Assembly (NCBI RefSeq): GCF_022829585.1
Contig: NZ_JAKSYC010000327.1
Location: forward strand, 1-64,000
Direction of reading: 5' to 3'
Length of the DNA stretch: 64,000 bases
Source of the DNA: Methylobacterium sp. J-026
GTDB taxonomy: Bacteria > Pseudomonadota > Alphaproteobacteria > Rhizobiales > Beijerinckiaceae
The position numbers and the translations under genes are program-made. The notes under the pieces are model-generated. The model worked only from the letters and a program-made list of their open reading frames with translations. It made no database searches and was not told the origin of the DNA. How positions within the stretch are numbered: position 1 is the first letter of the stretch; the number at the start of each line of letters is the position of its first letter. Of this stretch, positions 43,455 through 53,711 are shown piece by piece.

Positions 43455-43763
43455 TCAGCGCTCGCGAGCCGTCCGCGCCCTGACGTAGCTGCGCAGGACC
43501 GCGTTGATTCGGCTCTGATAGCCAGTGCCCGCGTGCTTGAAGTAGGCGAGTACGTCGGCATCCAGGCGGATCGAGACCGGAACCTTGCGCGGTGGCAGCA
43601 CTGCCTCGGCGCGCGACCAGTCGATGTCGAGGGGCGCGGCATCGGGATCGCCCGCGACCGCTTCCGCGATCTCCGAATCGCGCATCGCGCCGATCCTGTT
43701 CAGATCGGTTGATCCGCGCGCACCCTCACGCTCCGAAGCGCGTCGTGTAGGCTTGTCTCTCAT
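43455..43763 (-). CDS. brnA: BrnA antitoxin
   Basis: Antitoxin and autorepressor of a type II toxin-antitoxin module. The 102-residue product carries the BrnA pattern DIDWSRAEAVLPPRKVPVSIRLDADVLAYFKHAGTGYQSRINAVLRSYV, a ribbon-helix-helix-like DNA-binding region at the C-terminus. The N-terminal 30 residues (MRDKPTRRASEREGARG) are low-complexity, and a shorter start at MRDSEIAE is possible. Its start lies 38 bases inside the 3' end of brnT, so both genes are coupled. Confidence 0.9.
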   Translation of the reverse strand: MRDKPTRRASEREGARGSTDLNRIGAMRDSEIAEAVAGDPDAAPLDIDWSRAEAVLPPRKVPVSIRLDADVLAYFKHAGTGYQSRINAVLRSYVRARTARER

Positions 43764-44010
43764 TGCGCCTCGCCGCTCGCGCGGAGATGATCCGGATGAT
43801 GCCAGCCCGATCGGTCCAGACCACGGCGATCACGCACTGCGCGAGCCGACCAAGGCTGACCTTCCGGACTTCGCCATTCCTGATCGTCTGTACGGTCAGG
43901 TGGGGATGATCGAAGACGCCGATCGCGTCCCGGAAATCGATACCGTGCTTCTCGAGATTGAGCGTCCGCTTGCGCTCATCCCATTCGAAGCCAACCACCG
44001 GCATGTACAT
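43726..44010 (-). CDS. brnT: BrnT ribonuclease toxin
   Basis: RelE-like fold ribonuclease toxin that arrests translation. The 94-residue product has the family signature FEWDERKRTLNLEKHGIDFRDAIGVFD, GRLAQCVIAVVWTDR and RIISARAARRNERQAY, with the catalytic Arg and His residues in the expected C-terminal and N-terminal strands. It precedes brnA, the usual order. A GTATATAC palindrome at 44042-44049, 32 bases upstream of its start, may be the BrnA operator. The module lies between yqeY and dnaG, two genes often adjacent elsewhere. Confidence 0.92.
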   Translation of the reverse strand: MYMPVVGFEWDERKRTLNLEKHGIDFRDAIGVFDHPHLTVQTIRNGEVRKVSLGRLAQCVIAVVWTDRAGIIRIISARAARRNERQAYTTRFGA

Positions 44011-44216
44011 AGTCCGGAATCAGGGCTGTGTCGATACAAACGTATATACAGGATCGGCGATCGCATCGCACCGGACTCGCAGCTGTGGAAGCTTGCAGGG
44101 CCGGTCAGAGCGCATTCTCCACGCTATCCCCACCCGACATCACTCCGTCCGTGGGGCGGGACTCAACCCCCTTCACTACGCTAGGATACGCGGTCCCGAA
44201 GCCGACCCCAGGTCCC

Positions 44217-46109
44217 GTGCGCTATCCGTCCCACATCCTGGAAGAGATCCGTGCCCGGCTGCCGGCCTCCTCGGTGGTGGGGCGGCGGGTTCAGCTCAAG
44301 AAGGCCGGCCGGGAATGGCGCGGCCTGTCGCCGTTCAACGCCGAGAAGACCCCGTCCTTCTACGTGAACGACCAGAAGCAGTTCTATCACTGCTTCTCGT
44401 CCTCGAAGCACGGGGACATTTTCACCTTCCTGATGGAGACGGAGGGCCTGAGCTTCCCGGAGGCCGTCGAGCGGCTGGCCGGGGAGGCGGGCGTCAGCCT
44501 GCCCGCGCCGACCGAGGACAACCGCGCCGCGGAGACCAAGCGCGCCGGGGCCATCGAGGTGATGGAGATGGCCGCCCGCTGGTTCGAGGAGCGGCTGCTC
44601 TCGAGCAAGGGCAGCGAGGCCCGCACCTATCTCGAACGGCGCGCGCTCGGGCGCGAAACCCAGCAGGCCTTCCGCCTGGGCTACGCGCCGAACGACCGCT
44701 ATGCCCTGCGCGATCATCTGGCCGGGCAGGGCGTCGACAAGGCGCTGATGATCGAGATGGGGCTTCTGGCGACCGGGGAGGGCGTCTCGGTCCCGTACGA
44801 TTATTTCCGCGATCGGGTGATGTTCCCGATCACCGACACGCGCGGCCGGGTCGTGGCCTTCGGCGGCCGGGCGCTGTCGAAGGATGTGCGCGCCAAGTAC
44901 CTGAACTCCCCTGAGACGCCGCTCTTCCACAAGGGCCGGACGCTCTACAACCTCCACGGCGCCCGGAAGGCCGCGCACGAGCGCGGCTCGATCATCGCGG
45001 TCGAGGGCTACGTCGACGTCATCGCCATGACGCTCGCCGGCCACCCCGAGACGGTGGCGCCCCTGGGCACCGCACTCACCGAGGATCAGCTCGCCCTGCT
45101 CTGGCGCCACGCCGACGAGCCGATCCTGTGCTTCGACGGCGACAAGGCCGGCCAGCGTGCGGCCTTCCGGGCGCTCGACATCGCGCTGCCGCTCCTCGAA
45201 CCGGGCCGCTCGCTCCGGATCGCCCTGCTGCCCGGCGGACAGGACCCGGACGACCTGCTGCGCTCCGGCGGGCCGGGGGCGATCGATCAGGTGCTGAAGG
45301 CGGCGCTGCCCCTGTCCGAGCTGCTCTGGCGGCGCGCCCTGGAATCCGGACCCGTCGACACGCCCGAACGGCGGGCCGGGCTGACCCAGACCCTGCGCGC
45401 GACCGTCGCGGCCATCCGCGACGAGACCGTGCGGCGCTACTACCGCGACGACATCGAGGAGCGGCTTCGCGGCCTGTCGCCCCGCGGGGCGCGGGTCGCC
45501 GCGGGACCGGGTGCCCGCGGCCGTACGCGGTTCGTACGGCCCGGCGAACCGGTCTCGCCGCGCATCACCGGCAGCCCGAGCGCGTCGATGACGGCCTCGG
45601 CGGGGTTCACCGGCGCCGCTTCGGTCCGGGAGGCGGTGATCGTCGGCACGCTGCTGGCGCATCCCGAGATGATCGGGGAATTCGGCGAGGCGATCGGCGA
45701 TCTGGACTTCGAGGCCCCGGATGCGCGGGCTCTGCTGTCGGTTCTCCTGGACTGCGCGGCCGAGGGCGAGCGCACCGATCCGAACGTGTTGCAGAGCCGC
45801 ATCACCCGCGCCGGGCTGAACGCAGGTGCAGAGAGGATCCTGGCCCTCGCCCGCTCGCGGGACCGCTCGACGCTGGCTCCGCACGCGGATCCCGCACACC
45901 GTATGGATGCCCTTCGGCAAGCCATGATCTTGCACCAGCAGGCAGGCGCGCTACATACCGAACTTCGCGAAGCACGGCAGGCGTTTGAGAACGATCCGAC
46001 CGATGCCGGGTGGGCATGGCTCTGCGAAGTGAAGGCGAGGCTGGAAACCGTCATCGCCGCCGAGGCTGAGGCCGACTTGCCGGTGTCGGGTGACTCGACG
46101 GCCGCGTGA
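44217..46109 (+). CDS. dnaG: DNA primase DnaG
   Basis: Synthesises RNA primers at the replication fork. From GTG 44217 the 630-residue product begins MRYPSHILEEIRARLPASSVVGRRVQL. The N-terminal zinc-binding region has lost most ligands: SPFN replaces CPFH (38-41) and HCFSSS replaces HCFGCG (58-63), leaving only Cys59. The catalytic domain (about 110-330) includes YLERRALGRETQQAFRLGYAP and Toprim motifs VEGYVDVIAM and CFDGDKAGQRAA. The C-terminal DnaB-interacting domain follows, after a Pro/Arg/Gly-rich linker (about 420-460). A start further upstream in the same ORF has no homology. Adjacent rpoD follows the macromolecular synthesis operon order. Confidence 0.96.
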   Translation: MRYPSHILEEIRARLPASSVVGRRVQLKKAGREWRGLSPFNAEKTPSFYVNDQKQFYHCFSSSKHGDIFTFLMETEGLSFPEAVERLAGEAGVSLPAPTEDNRAAETKRAGAIEVMEMAARWFEERLLSSKGSEARTYLERRALGRETQQAFRLGYAPNDRYALRDHLAGQGVDKALMIEMGLLATGEGVSVPYDYFRDRVMFPITDTRGRVVAFGGRALSKDVRAKYLNSPETPLFHKGRTLYNLHGARKAAHERGSIIAVEGYVDVIAMTLAGHPETVAPLGTALTEDQLALLWRHADEPILCFDGDKAGQRAAFRALDIALPLLEPGRSLRIALLPGGQDPDDLLRSGGPGAIDQVLKAALPLSELLWRRALESGPVDTPERRAGLTQTLRATVAAIRDETVRRYYRDDIEERLRGLSPRGARVAAGPGARGRTRFVRPGEPVSPRITGSPSASMTASAGFTGAASVREAVIVGTLLAHPEMIGEFGEAIGDLDFEAPDARALLSVLLDCAAEGERTDPNVLQSRITRAGLNAGAERILALARSRDRSTLAPHADPAHRMDALRQAMILHQQAGALHTELREARQAFENDPTDAGWAWLCEVKARLETVIAAEAEADLPVSGDSTAA

Positions 46110-46309
46110 CGGCTGTGTCATGGCGGAGGCGGCGGCGGCAGGGAGCGGCTCGCCATAGTTAACAATCGGTCAAGCCTCAGGCTTGCATACGGAAACCGAC
46201 GCAGGCGACCGGAGCGATTCGGCGCCGTTCTCTTACAGCGGCGCCGACGGCGTAGACCGGCCCAGCCAGGGCCTCCGCAACGCGCCACGTGCGAAACAAT
46301 AGGCTGAAC

Positions 46310-48292
<1,983 letters not shown>

Positions 48293-48298
48293 GCCCCC

Positions 48299-48324
48299 GC
48301 CGCGGCCGCTGCCGCGGCGCTTTC
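48299..48324 (+). terminator. Terminator-like hairpin after rpoD
   Basis: A GCCGCGGC-CGCT-GCCGCGGC hairpin (8-base stem at 48299-48306 and 48311-48318) lies 7 bases after the rpoD stop. The T tract after it is weak (GCTTTCCC), so termination may be partial. Confidence 0.5.
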
Positions 48325-48371
48325 CCGTCGTCCGCGCCGTCACGACGCCGCGCGGCATTCAACCTGGCGCC

Positions 48372-49631
48372 ATGCTCGAACGCCGCCCGCCAACGCCCGG
48401 AGTGCCGACGGCCTTCGCGGACGGCACCGAGGCCGACGATGTCCCGTTCGGGGCCATCCAACCCTCCGTGGGCATCCGCGACTGGTTGCTGGGCGAAGGC
48501 GCGCGTCTGCAGAACGCCGACGACATGCTGTCCGGTCTGGCCGAGCGGCTGATCGCCATCGGCGTGCCGGTGGACCGGGCGTCCACGGCCATCGACACCC
48601 TGCACTCAGAATATGCCGGCGTCGGCCGGATCTGGACCCGGGACGGCGGCACCACGGTTCGATTGTTCCCGCACGGTGCCCGCTCAACCGATGCGTACCT
48701 CAACAGCCCGTTCCACACAGTTCACGAGACCGGCGAGTGGCTGATCCTGGACCTCAGCGAGACGTCCGACGACGCCTACGCGATCGTCCCGGACCTGAAG
48801 GCGGAAGGCTACACCCACTACGTCGTGGCCCCGCTGTTCTTCACCAACGGCACCAAGAACGGCATCACCTTCGCGACCCGCTCGCCGGAGGGGTTCGGGG
48901 CCGACGACATCGCGATCCTGCGCTTCGTCATGCCGGCGCTGGCCGCCGTCATGGAGATGCGCGTCCTCAACAAACAGCTCGACCACGTGCTGCGGCTCTA
49001 TGTCGGCGACGAGCCGCACCGGGCGATCCTCGCGGGCGATATCCGCCGCGGTCAGGTCACGCGGATCCGCTCGGCGATCCTGTTCGCCGACATGCGCGAC
49101 TACACCCGGACCTCCGCCGACATGAGCCCCGAGGAGGTGGTGGGACTGCTCAACGTGTTCTTCGACTGCCTGGTGCCGCCGATCGAGCGCGAGGGCGGCG
49201 AGGTGCTGAAATATCTCGGCGACGGCCTGCTGGCGATCTTCCGTGAATCGGGCGACGACCTCGGCGGCGCCGCCAAGGGCGCGCTGACGGCGGCGCAGCA
49301 CGCCCTGGCGGCCTTGGACGAGGCCAACGCCCTGCGCCAATTCCCGGTGCCGGTGGCTGCCGGGATCGCCCTGCATCACGGCGAGGCGGCCTACGGCAAT
49401 GTCGGCTCGGGCTCCCGGCTCGACTTCACCGTGATCGGCCGGGACGTGAACCTGGCCAGCCGCCTCGCACAGCTCAACCGCATCCTCGGCGAGCCGCTGC
49501 TGATGTCGAAACCGTTCGTGGATTTCCTCTGGGGCGACCCGATCCCGCTGGGCGAGCACGTGCTCGACGGCTTCCGGGAGCCGATGGCCGTGTTCAAGCC
49601 GAAATTCCTGCGCCCCCGCAAACCGGTTTGA
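48372..49631 (+). CDS. Class III adenylate/guanylate cyclase with N-terminal sensory domain
   Basis: A 419-residue soluble cyclase likely making cAMP or cGMP. Residues about 30-190 form a GAF-like or related sensory domain (GVPVDRASTAIDTLHSEYAGVGRIWTRD...) and the C-terminal half is the cyclase homology domain: ILFADMRDYTRTSADMSPEEVVGLLNVFFDC with the metal-binding Asp, and EGGEVLKYLGDGLLAIF, then HYGEAAYGNVGS-like substrate region. No membrane helix is present. Many copies of this architecture occur in Hyphomicrobiales. Its ligand is unknown. Confidence 0.9.
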   Translation: MLERRPPTPGVPTAFADGTEADDVPFGAIQPSVGIRDWLLGEGARLQNADDMLSGLAERLIAIGVPVDRASTAIDTLHSEYAGVGRIWTRDGGTTVRLFPHGARSTDAYLNSPFHTVHETGEWLILDLSETSDDAYAIVPDLKAEGYTHYVVAPLFFTNGTKNGITFATRSPEGFGADDIAILRFVMPALAAVMEMRVLNKQLDHVLRLYVGDEPHRAILAGDIRRGQVTRIRSAILFADMRDYTRTSADMSPEEVVGLLNVFFDCLVPPIEREGGEVLKYLGDGLLAIFRESGDDLGGAAKGALTAAQHALAALDEANALRQFPVPVAAGIALHHGEAAYGNVGSGSRLDFTVIGRDVNLASRLAQLNRILGEPLLMSKPFVDFLWGDPIPLGEHVLDGFREPMAVFKPKFLRPRKPV

Positions 49632-49726
49632 GGCCGCGCCGCGACGGGTTCGTCCGCGGCAGCAGAACGGCGGTTTCGTGCGGGACTTCGGAACCGTGGG
49701 CGCAGCACCCCCGAACTCCAACGCCG

Positions 49727-50887
49727 TCAGAATTGCCAGGCCGGAGCGAACTCGGAACTGTAGGCTGATTGCCGGCAGCCCCAGACGGGATCGATCATCC
49801 TCGCGAGCGCGCGCCGTGCCAGGGCACAGGAGCGCGCCACGACGTCGTTCGGAACATTCGGCTTTTTTAATATCTCAAGACAGGCATGAAGACTTATGTT
49901 ATATTGGCCGACATGATAGGCGTTGGCTGAATATTCTTCCAGCATTCCATATTCATAGACCCAGGGATTCAGCGATATGCCTTCGCTCGGCAATGTTAGG
50001 GCAATGCCCGCCTCGGCATAGCGGAACCCCTCCGGAAATCTGTCCTTACTCCGGCAATACCGGCTGGCCCCATGGCGCGCTTCTGCCCGCGCCGGGCGGA
50101 CCAGGATCGCCCGATCGTACAGATGCAACACCGTGTCTTCGGGCTCATCGACGCGTTCCGCGTTCACGGCAGCCATCAGCAGGCTGAAATAGACTTCTTC
50201 ATTCCATCGACATAGCTCAGCGCTCTTCACAAAACAATCAAGCGCCTTACGGTAGTCCTTCGCTGCATCATATGTACTGCCCAGATACATCGTGTACCGC
50301 GCGACCATGAACGGGTCTTTCTCGACCGCCAGCGCCTGTTCCAGGATGGCGATGTCGCGGGCATCGGCGGTCGTGTCGTGATGGCGTGCCCCGTCTTCGC
50401 CCCGGCGCATCGCGAGGGGGAGGATCGGCGTCTCCGGATCCCCAGGGCATTCGAGAAACTCGTGCAGAACGCCGCGATAACGCCAGTTTTTCTTGCTGCT
50501 GACCAGTTGTTTACGCCAGTACCGCGTATGGGTGTCGACGATCTCGAACCTGTATCCTGCCTCATGAAGCTTCGGCATGACGAAGTCCGGAGGGATGATC
50601 AGCTCGTCATCGGCGTCGATGATGAGCGCGTACTGCGCGTGCGGACGGGCGAGCTTTAGGGCCTCGTTCCGATTGAACGCGAAATCGACCCAGGGCCGCT
50701 CGACGAGCCTGCCGGGCATGTCCGCCATCGCGGCGCGGATGACATCCTGCGTCCCGTCCGTCGATCCGGTGTCGACGATGACCCAGTGATCGATGATTGG
50801 GAGGACGGAATCGAGGCACCGCCGGATGACATGCGCCTCGTCCTTGACGATCATCGACAAGCAGATTGTCTGACCGGATCTTTTCAT
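49727..50887 (-). CDS. Glycosyltransferase family 2 protein with TPR-like C-terminal half
   Basis: A 386-residue transferase. The N-terminal GT2 domain (residues about 8-180) has SMIVKDEAHVIRRCLDSVLP, VDTGSTDGTQDVI and the metal-binding IIDADDE. The C-terminal half is all-helical, like tetratricopeptide repeats (YTMYLGSTYDAAKDYRKALDCFVKSAELCRW). This fold combination is seen in surface-glycan modifying enzymes, but acceptor and sugar are unknown. Its GC content, especially near the 3' half, is lower than the surroundings, and an AT-rich stretch lies upstream, signs of transfer. Start ATG 50887. Confidence 0.85.
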   Translation of the reverse strand: MKRSGQTICLSMIVKDEAHVIRRCLDSVLPIIDHWVIVDTGSTDGTQDVIRAAMADMPGRLVERPWVDFAFNRNEALKLARPHAQYALIIDADDELIIPPDFVMPKLHEAGYRFEIVDTHTRYWRKQLVSSKKNWRYRGVLHEFLECPGDPETPILPLAMRRGEDGARHHDTTADARDIAILEQALAVEKDPFMVARYTMYLGSTYDAAKDYRKALDCFVKSAELCRWNEEVYFSLLMAAVNAERVDEPEDTVLHLYDRAILVRPARAEARHGASRYCRSKDRFPEGFRYAEAGIALTLPSEGISLNPWVYEYGMLEEYSANAYHVGQYNISLHACLEILKKPNVPNDVVARSCALARRALARMIDPVWGCRQSAYSSEFAPAWQF

Positions 50888-51338
50888 GCCAGCATCGCCT
50901 AAACATACGTGCGTGCGTCGCACGCGCGAACCTGTCACCTCATAGCTGAGCTCGCCGCGCGTCACAAATCAGAGAGTTTATTTTGCTATTGGATGCATAA
51001 TAGTTCAGCGATTATCATACGTTATTGGCAAATAATACTGCGTGAAAGATGATTATTGATAGATAGCGATCACGACACAGAAATGTTTCATAAAACAGGC
51101 CCGCCCATGACGGACACGGTTCCCGGCCGGCACGGTCGGAGAGGATCCGCCTGCTGCATTCCCTGTAACGCGAACGCCCCCCTCATCCCGAGGCGCCGAA
51201 CCGGAGTTTTGGGAGGAGGGCATTGGTCCCCGCGGCCAACACGCCCGACAGGCTTCCCGCCCAGCGCTTCGGGCGGTGACGAGGCGCGCGCAGACATGGC
51301 CCCACCGGCTGGGCCCCCCGGGCGCAGCCCCGGCGCGG
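50888..51338. other. Long AT-rich intergenic region upstream of the glycosyltransferase
   Basis: About 451 bases without a gene. The first 180 bases (50950-51070) are very AT-rich, with many TTAT and ATAAT tracts, and likely contain the glycosyltransferase promoter. The remainder is GC-rich; 51176-51225 (CCCCTCATCCCGAGG ... GGGAGGAGGG) looks like a degenerate copy of a palindromic repeat. Confidence 0.45.
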
Positions 51339-51848
51339 TCAGCCCCGCAGCGTCATCGTGGCGCCAGCGACGCTGAAGTCGCGCAGGCGGCGTAGGAACG
51401 ACATGCCCAGCAGGCTGGTGCTGAGGCGGCCGCGCGGGATCACCACCGCCTCCACGTCGCGCACCGTGATCGAGCCGATCTGCATCACCGCAATCCGGAT
51501 CGGCGCGACCCGGACGGCTCCGTTCGCGGTGTTCCAGACACGGGTGAAGTCGGTGGGACCGACCCGGATCCCGATCCGCGCGGCATCCTCCTCGGAGAAG
51601 GCGCAGGCGCTCGCACCGGTATCCACCATCATCGGCAGCGTGCGGCCATCCAGCAGGACGGTGACGAGGAAATGGCCGTTGCGACCGGCCTGCAGGGCCA
51701 CGCCCGCGGGCGCTCCGGCGTCGGGTGCCGGTTCGACCGCCGGGGCGATGATATGGGCAACCGGCTCTGTCCGGGACCGCTCACGCAGCTTCTGGACGGC
51801 GGTGGCGGCCAGGAAGCCGAACGTACAGACGAGCAGGATGGTGCGCAC
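51339..51848 (-). CDS. Retropepsin-like aspartic protease, membrane-anchored (clan AA)
   Basis: A 169-residue protein from GTG 51848 (VRTILLVCTFGFLAATAVQKL), giving an N-terminal membrane anchor then a single aspartic-protease domain. The catalytic DTGA is in MMVDTGASACAFSEEDAARIG near residue 85, and the second conserved stretch is LLGMSFLRRLRDFSV, the LGMSFL signature of the bacterial clan AA TIGR02281-type family. These enzymes act as dimers facing the periplasm. The substrate is unknown. An in-frame upstream region lacks family character. Confidence 0.85.
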   Translation of the reverse strand: MRTILLVCTFGFLAATAVQKLRERSRTEPVAHIIAPAVEPAPDAGAPAGVALQAGRNGHFLVTVLLDGRTLPMMVDTGASACAFSEEDAARIGIRVGPTDFTRVWNTANGAVRVAPIRIAVMQIGSITVRDVEAVVIPRGRLSTSLLGMSFLRRLRDFSVAGATMTLRG

Positions 51849-52085
51849 GCAAGTCCGTTTCTGTGCGTCGGTGCCGGCGCCCGGGACGCGAGCCGAGATC
51901 GGGCCGATGAGACCTCGAACCCATGAAGGGATCGTGCGCGCGGGCTGCGGCAGTGGCCGGGGGAAGGCCGATTCCGTTCGGCTTGGTGTCCGATCGGTGA
52001 CCGCGATCCACGATTGTCGCCGGCCCGGACGGAGCTGGCCCGGCAGCGGGGTTGACCGGCGCGGGCCGTAGCGCCACATCTGCAT

Positions 52086-52200
52086 CTGTTCCAGGGAGAT
52101 CCCCGGCAAGGGGCTGAGAAACCGCTGGCACGTCCGTCAGGACTTGCGGCGCGGAAATCCTTCGAACCTGATCCGGCTCATACCGGCGTAGGGATTGGAC
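52086..52200 (+). promoter_or_regulatory. Thiamine pyrophosphate (TPP) riboswitch
   Basis: The conserved THI-box pieces occur in order: GGGGCTGAGA at 52110-52119, then after a variable hairpin AATCCTTCGAACCTGATCC (52156-52174) and GGCTCATACCGGCGTAGGGA (52175-52194). These are the pyrimidine and pyrophosphate sensor arms of the TPP aptamer. It lies about 80 bases upstream of thiO, first gene of thiOSGE, and should repress the operon when TPP is abundant. The exact ends of the P1 helix are approximate. Confidence 0.92.
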
Positions 52201-52252
52201 CGCGGCCGCCTGACAGGCAGGCCACAGCTTCTCACCGAAGCACAGGGCCCAT

Positions 52253-52277
52253 TCTCCGCGACGGCACCTTGTGGAGA
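52253..52277 (+). promoter_or_regulatory. Possible SD-sequestering hairpin of the thi leader
   Basis: TCTCC at 52253-52257 can pair with GGAGA at 52273-52277, the ribosome-binding site for the GTG start at 52283. This would give translational control typical of TPP riboswitches in GC-rich proteobacteria. The stem is only five pairs with a 15-base loop. Confidence 0.35.
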
Positions 52278-52282
52278 GATGC

Positions 52283-53500
52283 GTGTCCCTGGACCGCCCC
52301 CCGTCACCGATCGGACGCCGCCGTGGCGCGGCCAGCCCCTCAGAGCGGGCCGGCCTGCCCGTTCGCGCCGACATCGCAATCGTCGGCGGCGGCCTGATCG
52401 GCCTGTCGATCGCCTGGCGGCTGGCCCGTGCGGGCCGGTCCGTGGTGGTGCTGGAGCGCGAGACGATCGGCGCCGGGGCTAGTCTCGCGGCCACCGGCAT
52501 GCTGGCACCGGCGGCCGAGCACGAGCCAGGCTCCGATCCGCTGCTGCCGCTCGCCCTCGACTCGCTCCGGCGTTGGCCGGGGTTTCGCGACGCGCTGGAG
52601 GCCGAGTCGGGTCAGGCGATCGATTACCGGCCGGATGGAACCCTGGTGCTGGCCGTCGGGCGCGACGAGGTCGAGCGCCTGCGCTTCCGCCACGATCTGC
52701 AGCGCCGGTCCGGCCTCGACGCGACGTGGCTGCCCGGCAGCGAGGTCCGGCGCCTGGAGCCGGGCCTGCGCCCCTCCGTCACCGCCGGCCTTCACTGCCC
52801 GCTGGATCATCAGGTCGATCCGTGCCGTGTCATGGCGGCCCTGGCGGAGGCCTGTCGGCGGGCCGGGGTCGTCGTGGTCGAGCACGCACCCGTGACCGCC
52901 CTGGACTGGTCGGGGGGCCGCGTCACGGGCCTGCGCGCCGGCGAGGACGGCGTCGCGGCCGGAACCGTGATCCTGGCATCCGGCGCCTGGAGCGGTGAGG
53001 GCGGGTTGCTCCCGCCGACGCTCACGCTGCCGGTGCGCCCGCTCAAGGGCCAATCCCTGGCCCTGCGCACCACCGCGCGCACGGGCACCCTCGGCCGAAT
53101 GGTCTGGACCGAGCAGGTCCACATGGCCCCGAAGAGCGACGGCCAGCTCATCGTCGGCGCCACCGTGGAGGATTGCGGCTTCCGTCCGGGCGTGACCGCC
53201 GGCGGCCTCTACGCGCTGCTCGAAGGCGCCCGCCGGGTGCTGCCCGGGATCGAGGAGATGGAGGTCGAGGCCGTGTGGAGCGGCTACCGTCCCACCTCCG
53301 ACGACGACGCACCGATCATCGATACGCTGGCACCGGGTCTGGTCGTCGCCACGGGGCACCACCGCAACGGCTACCTGCTCGCCCCCGTCACCGCCGATGC
53401 CGTGGCCGAATTGGTCATGGGCGGCGCCCTGCCGGAGTTCGCCCGCCCGTTCACCCGGGCGCGGTTCGCGCAGCCGGAGCCCAAGAGGGCGTCGGCATGA
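52283..53500 (+). CDS. thiO: Glycine oxidase ThiO
   Basis: FAD-dependent oxidase converting glycine to dehydroglycine (iminoacetate) for thiazole synthesis. The 405-residue product has the dinucleotide motif IAIVGGGLIGLSIAWRLARAG, the DAO-family pattern with GAGASLAATGMLAPAAEHEPG, substrate-region Arg in LPVRPLKGQ, and the C-terminal VATGHHRNGYLLAP. GTG 52283 was chosen because GGAGAG lies 6 bases upstream; GTG 52271 is also in frame. It is the first gene of the riboswitch-controlled thiOSGE unit, and the use of ThiO rather than ThiH shows the oxygen-dependent route. Confidence 0.95.
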   Translation: MSLDRPPSPIGRRRGAASPSERAGLPVRADIAIVGGGLIGLSIAWRLARAGRSVVVLERETIGAGASLAATGMLAPAAEHEPGSDPLLPLALDSLRRWPGFRDALEAESGQAIDYRPDGTLVLAVGRDEVERLRFRHDLQRRSGLDATWLPGSEVRRLEPGLRPSVTAGLHCPLDHQVDPCRVMAALAEACRRAGVVVVEHAPVTALDWSGGRVTGLRAGEDGVAAGTVILASGAWSGEGGLLPPTLTLPVRPLKGQSLALRTTARTGTLGRMVWTEQVHMAPKSDGQLIVGATVEDCGFRPGVTAGGLYALLEGARRVLPGIEEMEVEAVWSGYRPTSDDDAPIIDTLAPGLVVATGHHRNGYLLAPVTADAVAELVMGGALPEFARPFTRARFAQPEPKRASA

Positions 53501-53709
53501 GGCTGTTCGTCAACGGCGAGCCGCGCGACTGCGCAGCCGAGACCATCGACGGCCTGTTCCGCGTCGAGGCGGAGGAGACCGGCATGGAGAGTCCGCAGGG
53601 CATCGCCATCGCGCTGAACGGCCGCGTCGTGCGCCGCCGGGATTGGGGCGAGACCCCGGTCGCCGAGGGTGACCGCGTCGAGATCGTCCGCGCCATGCAG
53701 GGAGGTTGA
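53497..53709 (+). CDS. thiS: Sulfur carrier protein ThiS
   Basis: Ubiquitin-like 70-residue carrier; its C-terminal Gly-Gly is adenylated and converted to a thiocarboxylate that supplies sulfur to the thiazole. The product begins MRLFVNGEPRDC and ends VEIVRAMQGG with the required diglycine. Its ATG overlaps the thiO stop (ATGA at 53497-53500). ThiG follows closely. Confidence 0.95.
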   Translation: MRLFVNGEPRDCAAETIDGLFRVEAEETGMESPQGIAIALNGRVVRRRDWGETPVAEGDRVEIVRAMQGG

Positions 53710-53711
53710 GC

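Noticed and set aside
51176..51225. Full copy of a palindromic repeat
   Set aside because: Only partial resemblance (CCCCTCATCCCGAGG and a GGGAGGAGGG arm), so not listed as a separate repeat feature.
53706..53711. TTG start for thiG overlapping the thiS stop
   Set aside because: ATG 53712 has a better spaced GGGAGG site, and the extra two residues are not conserved.
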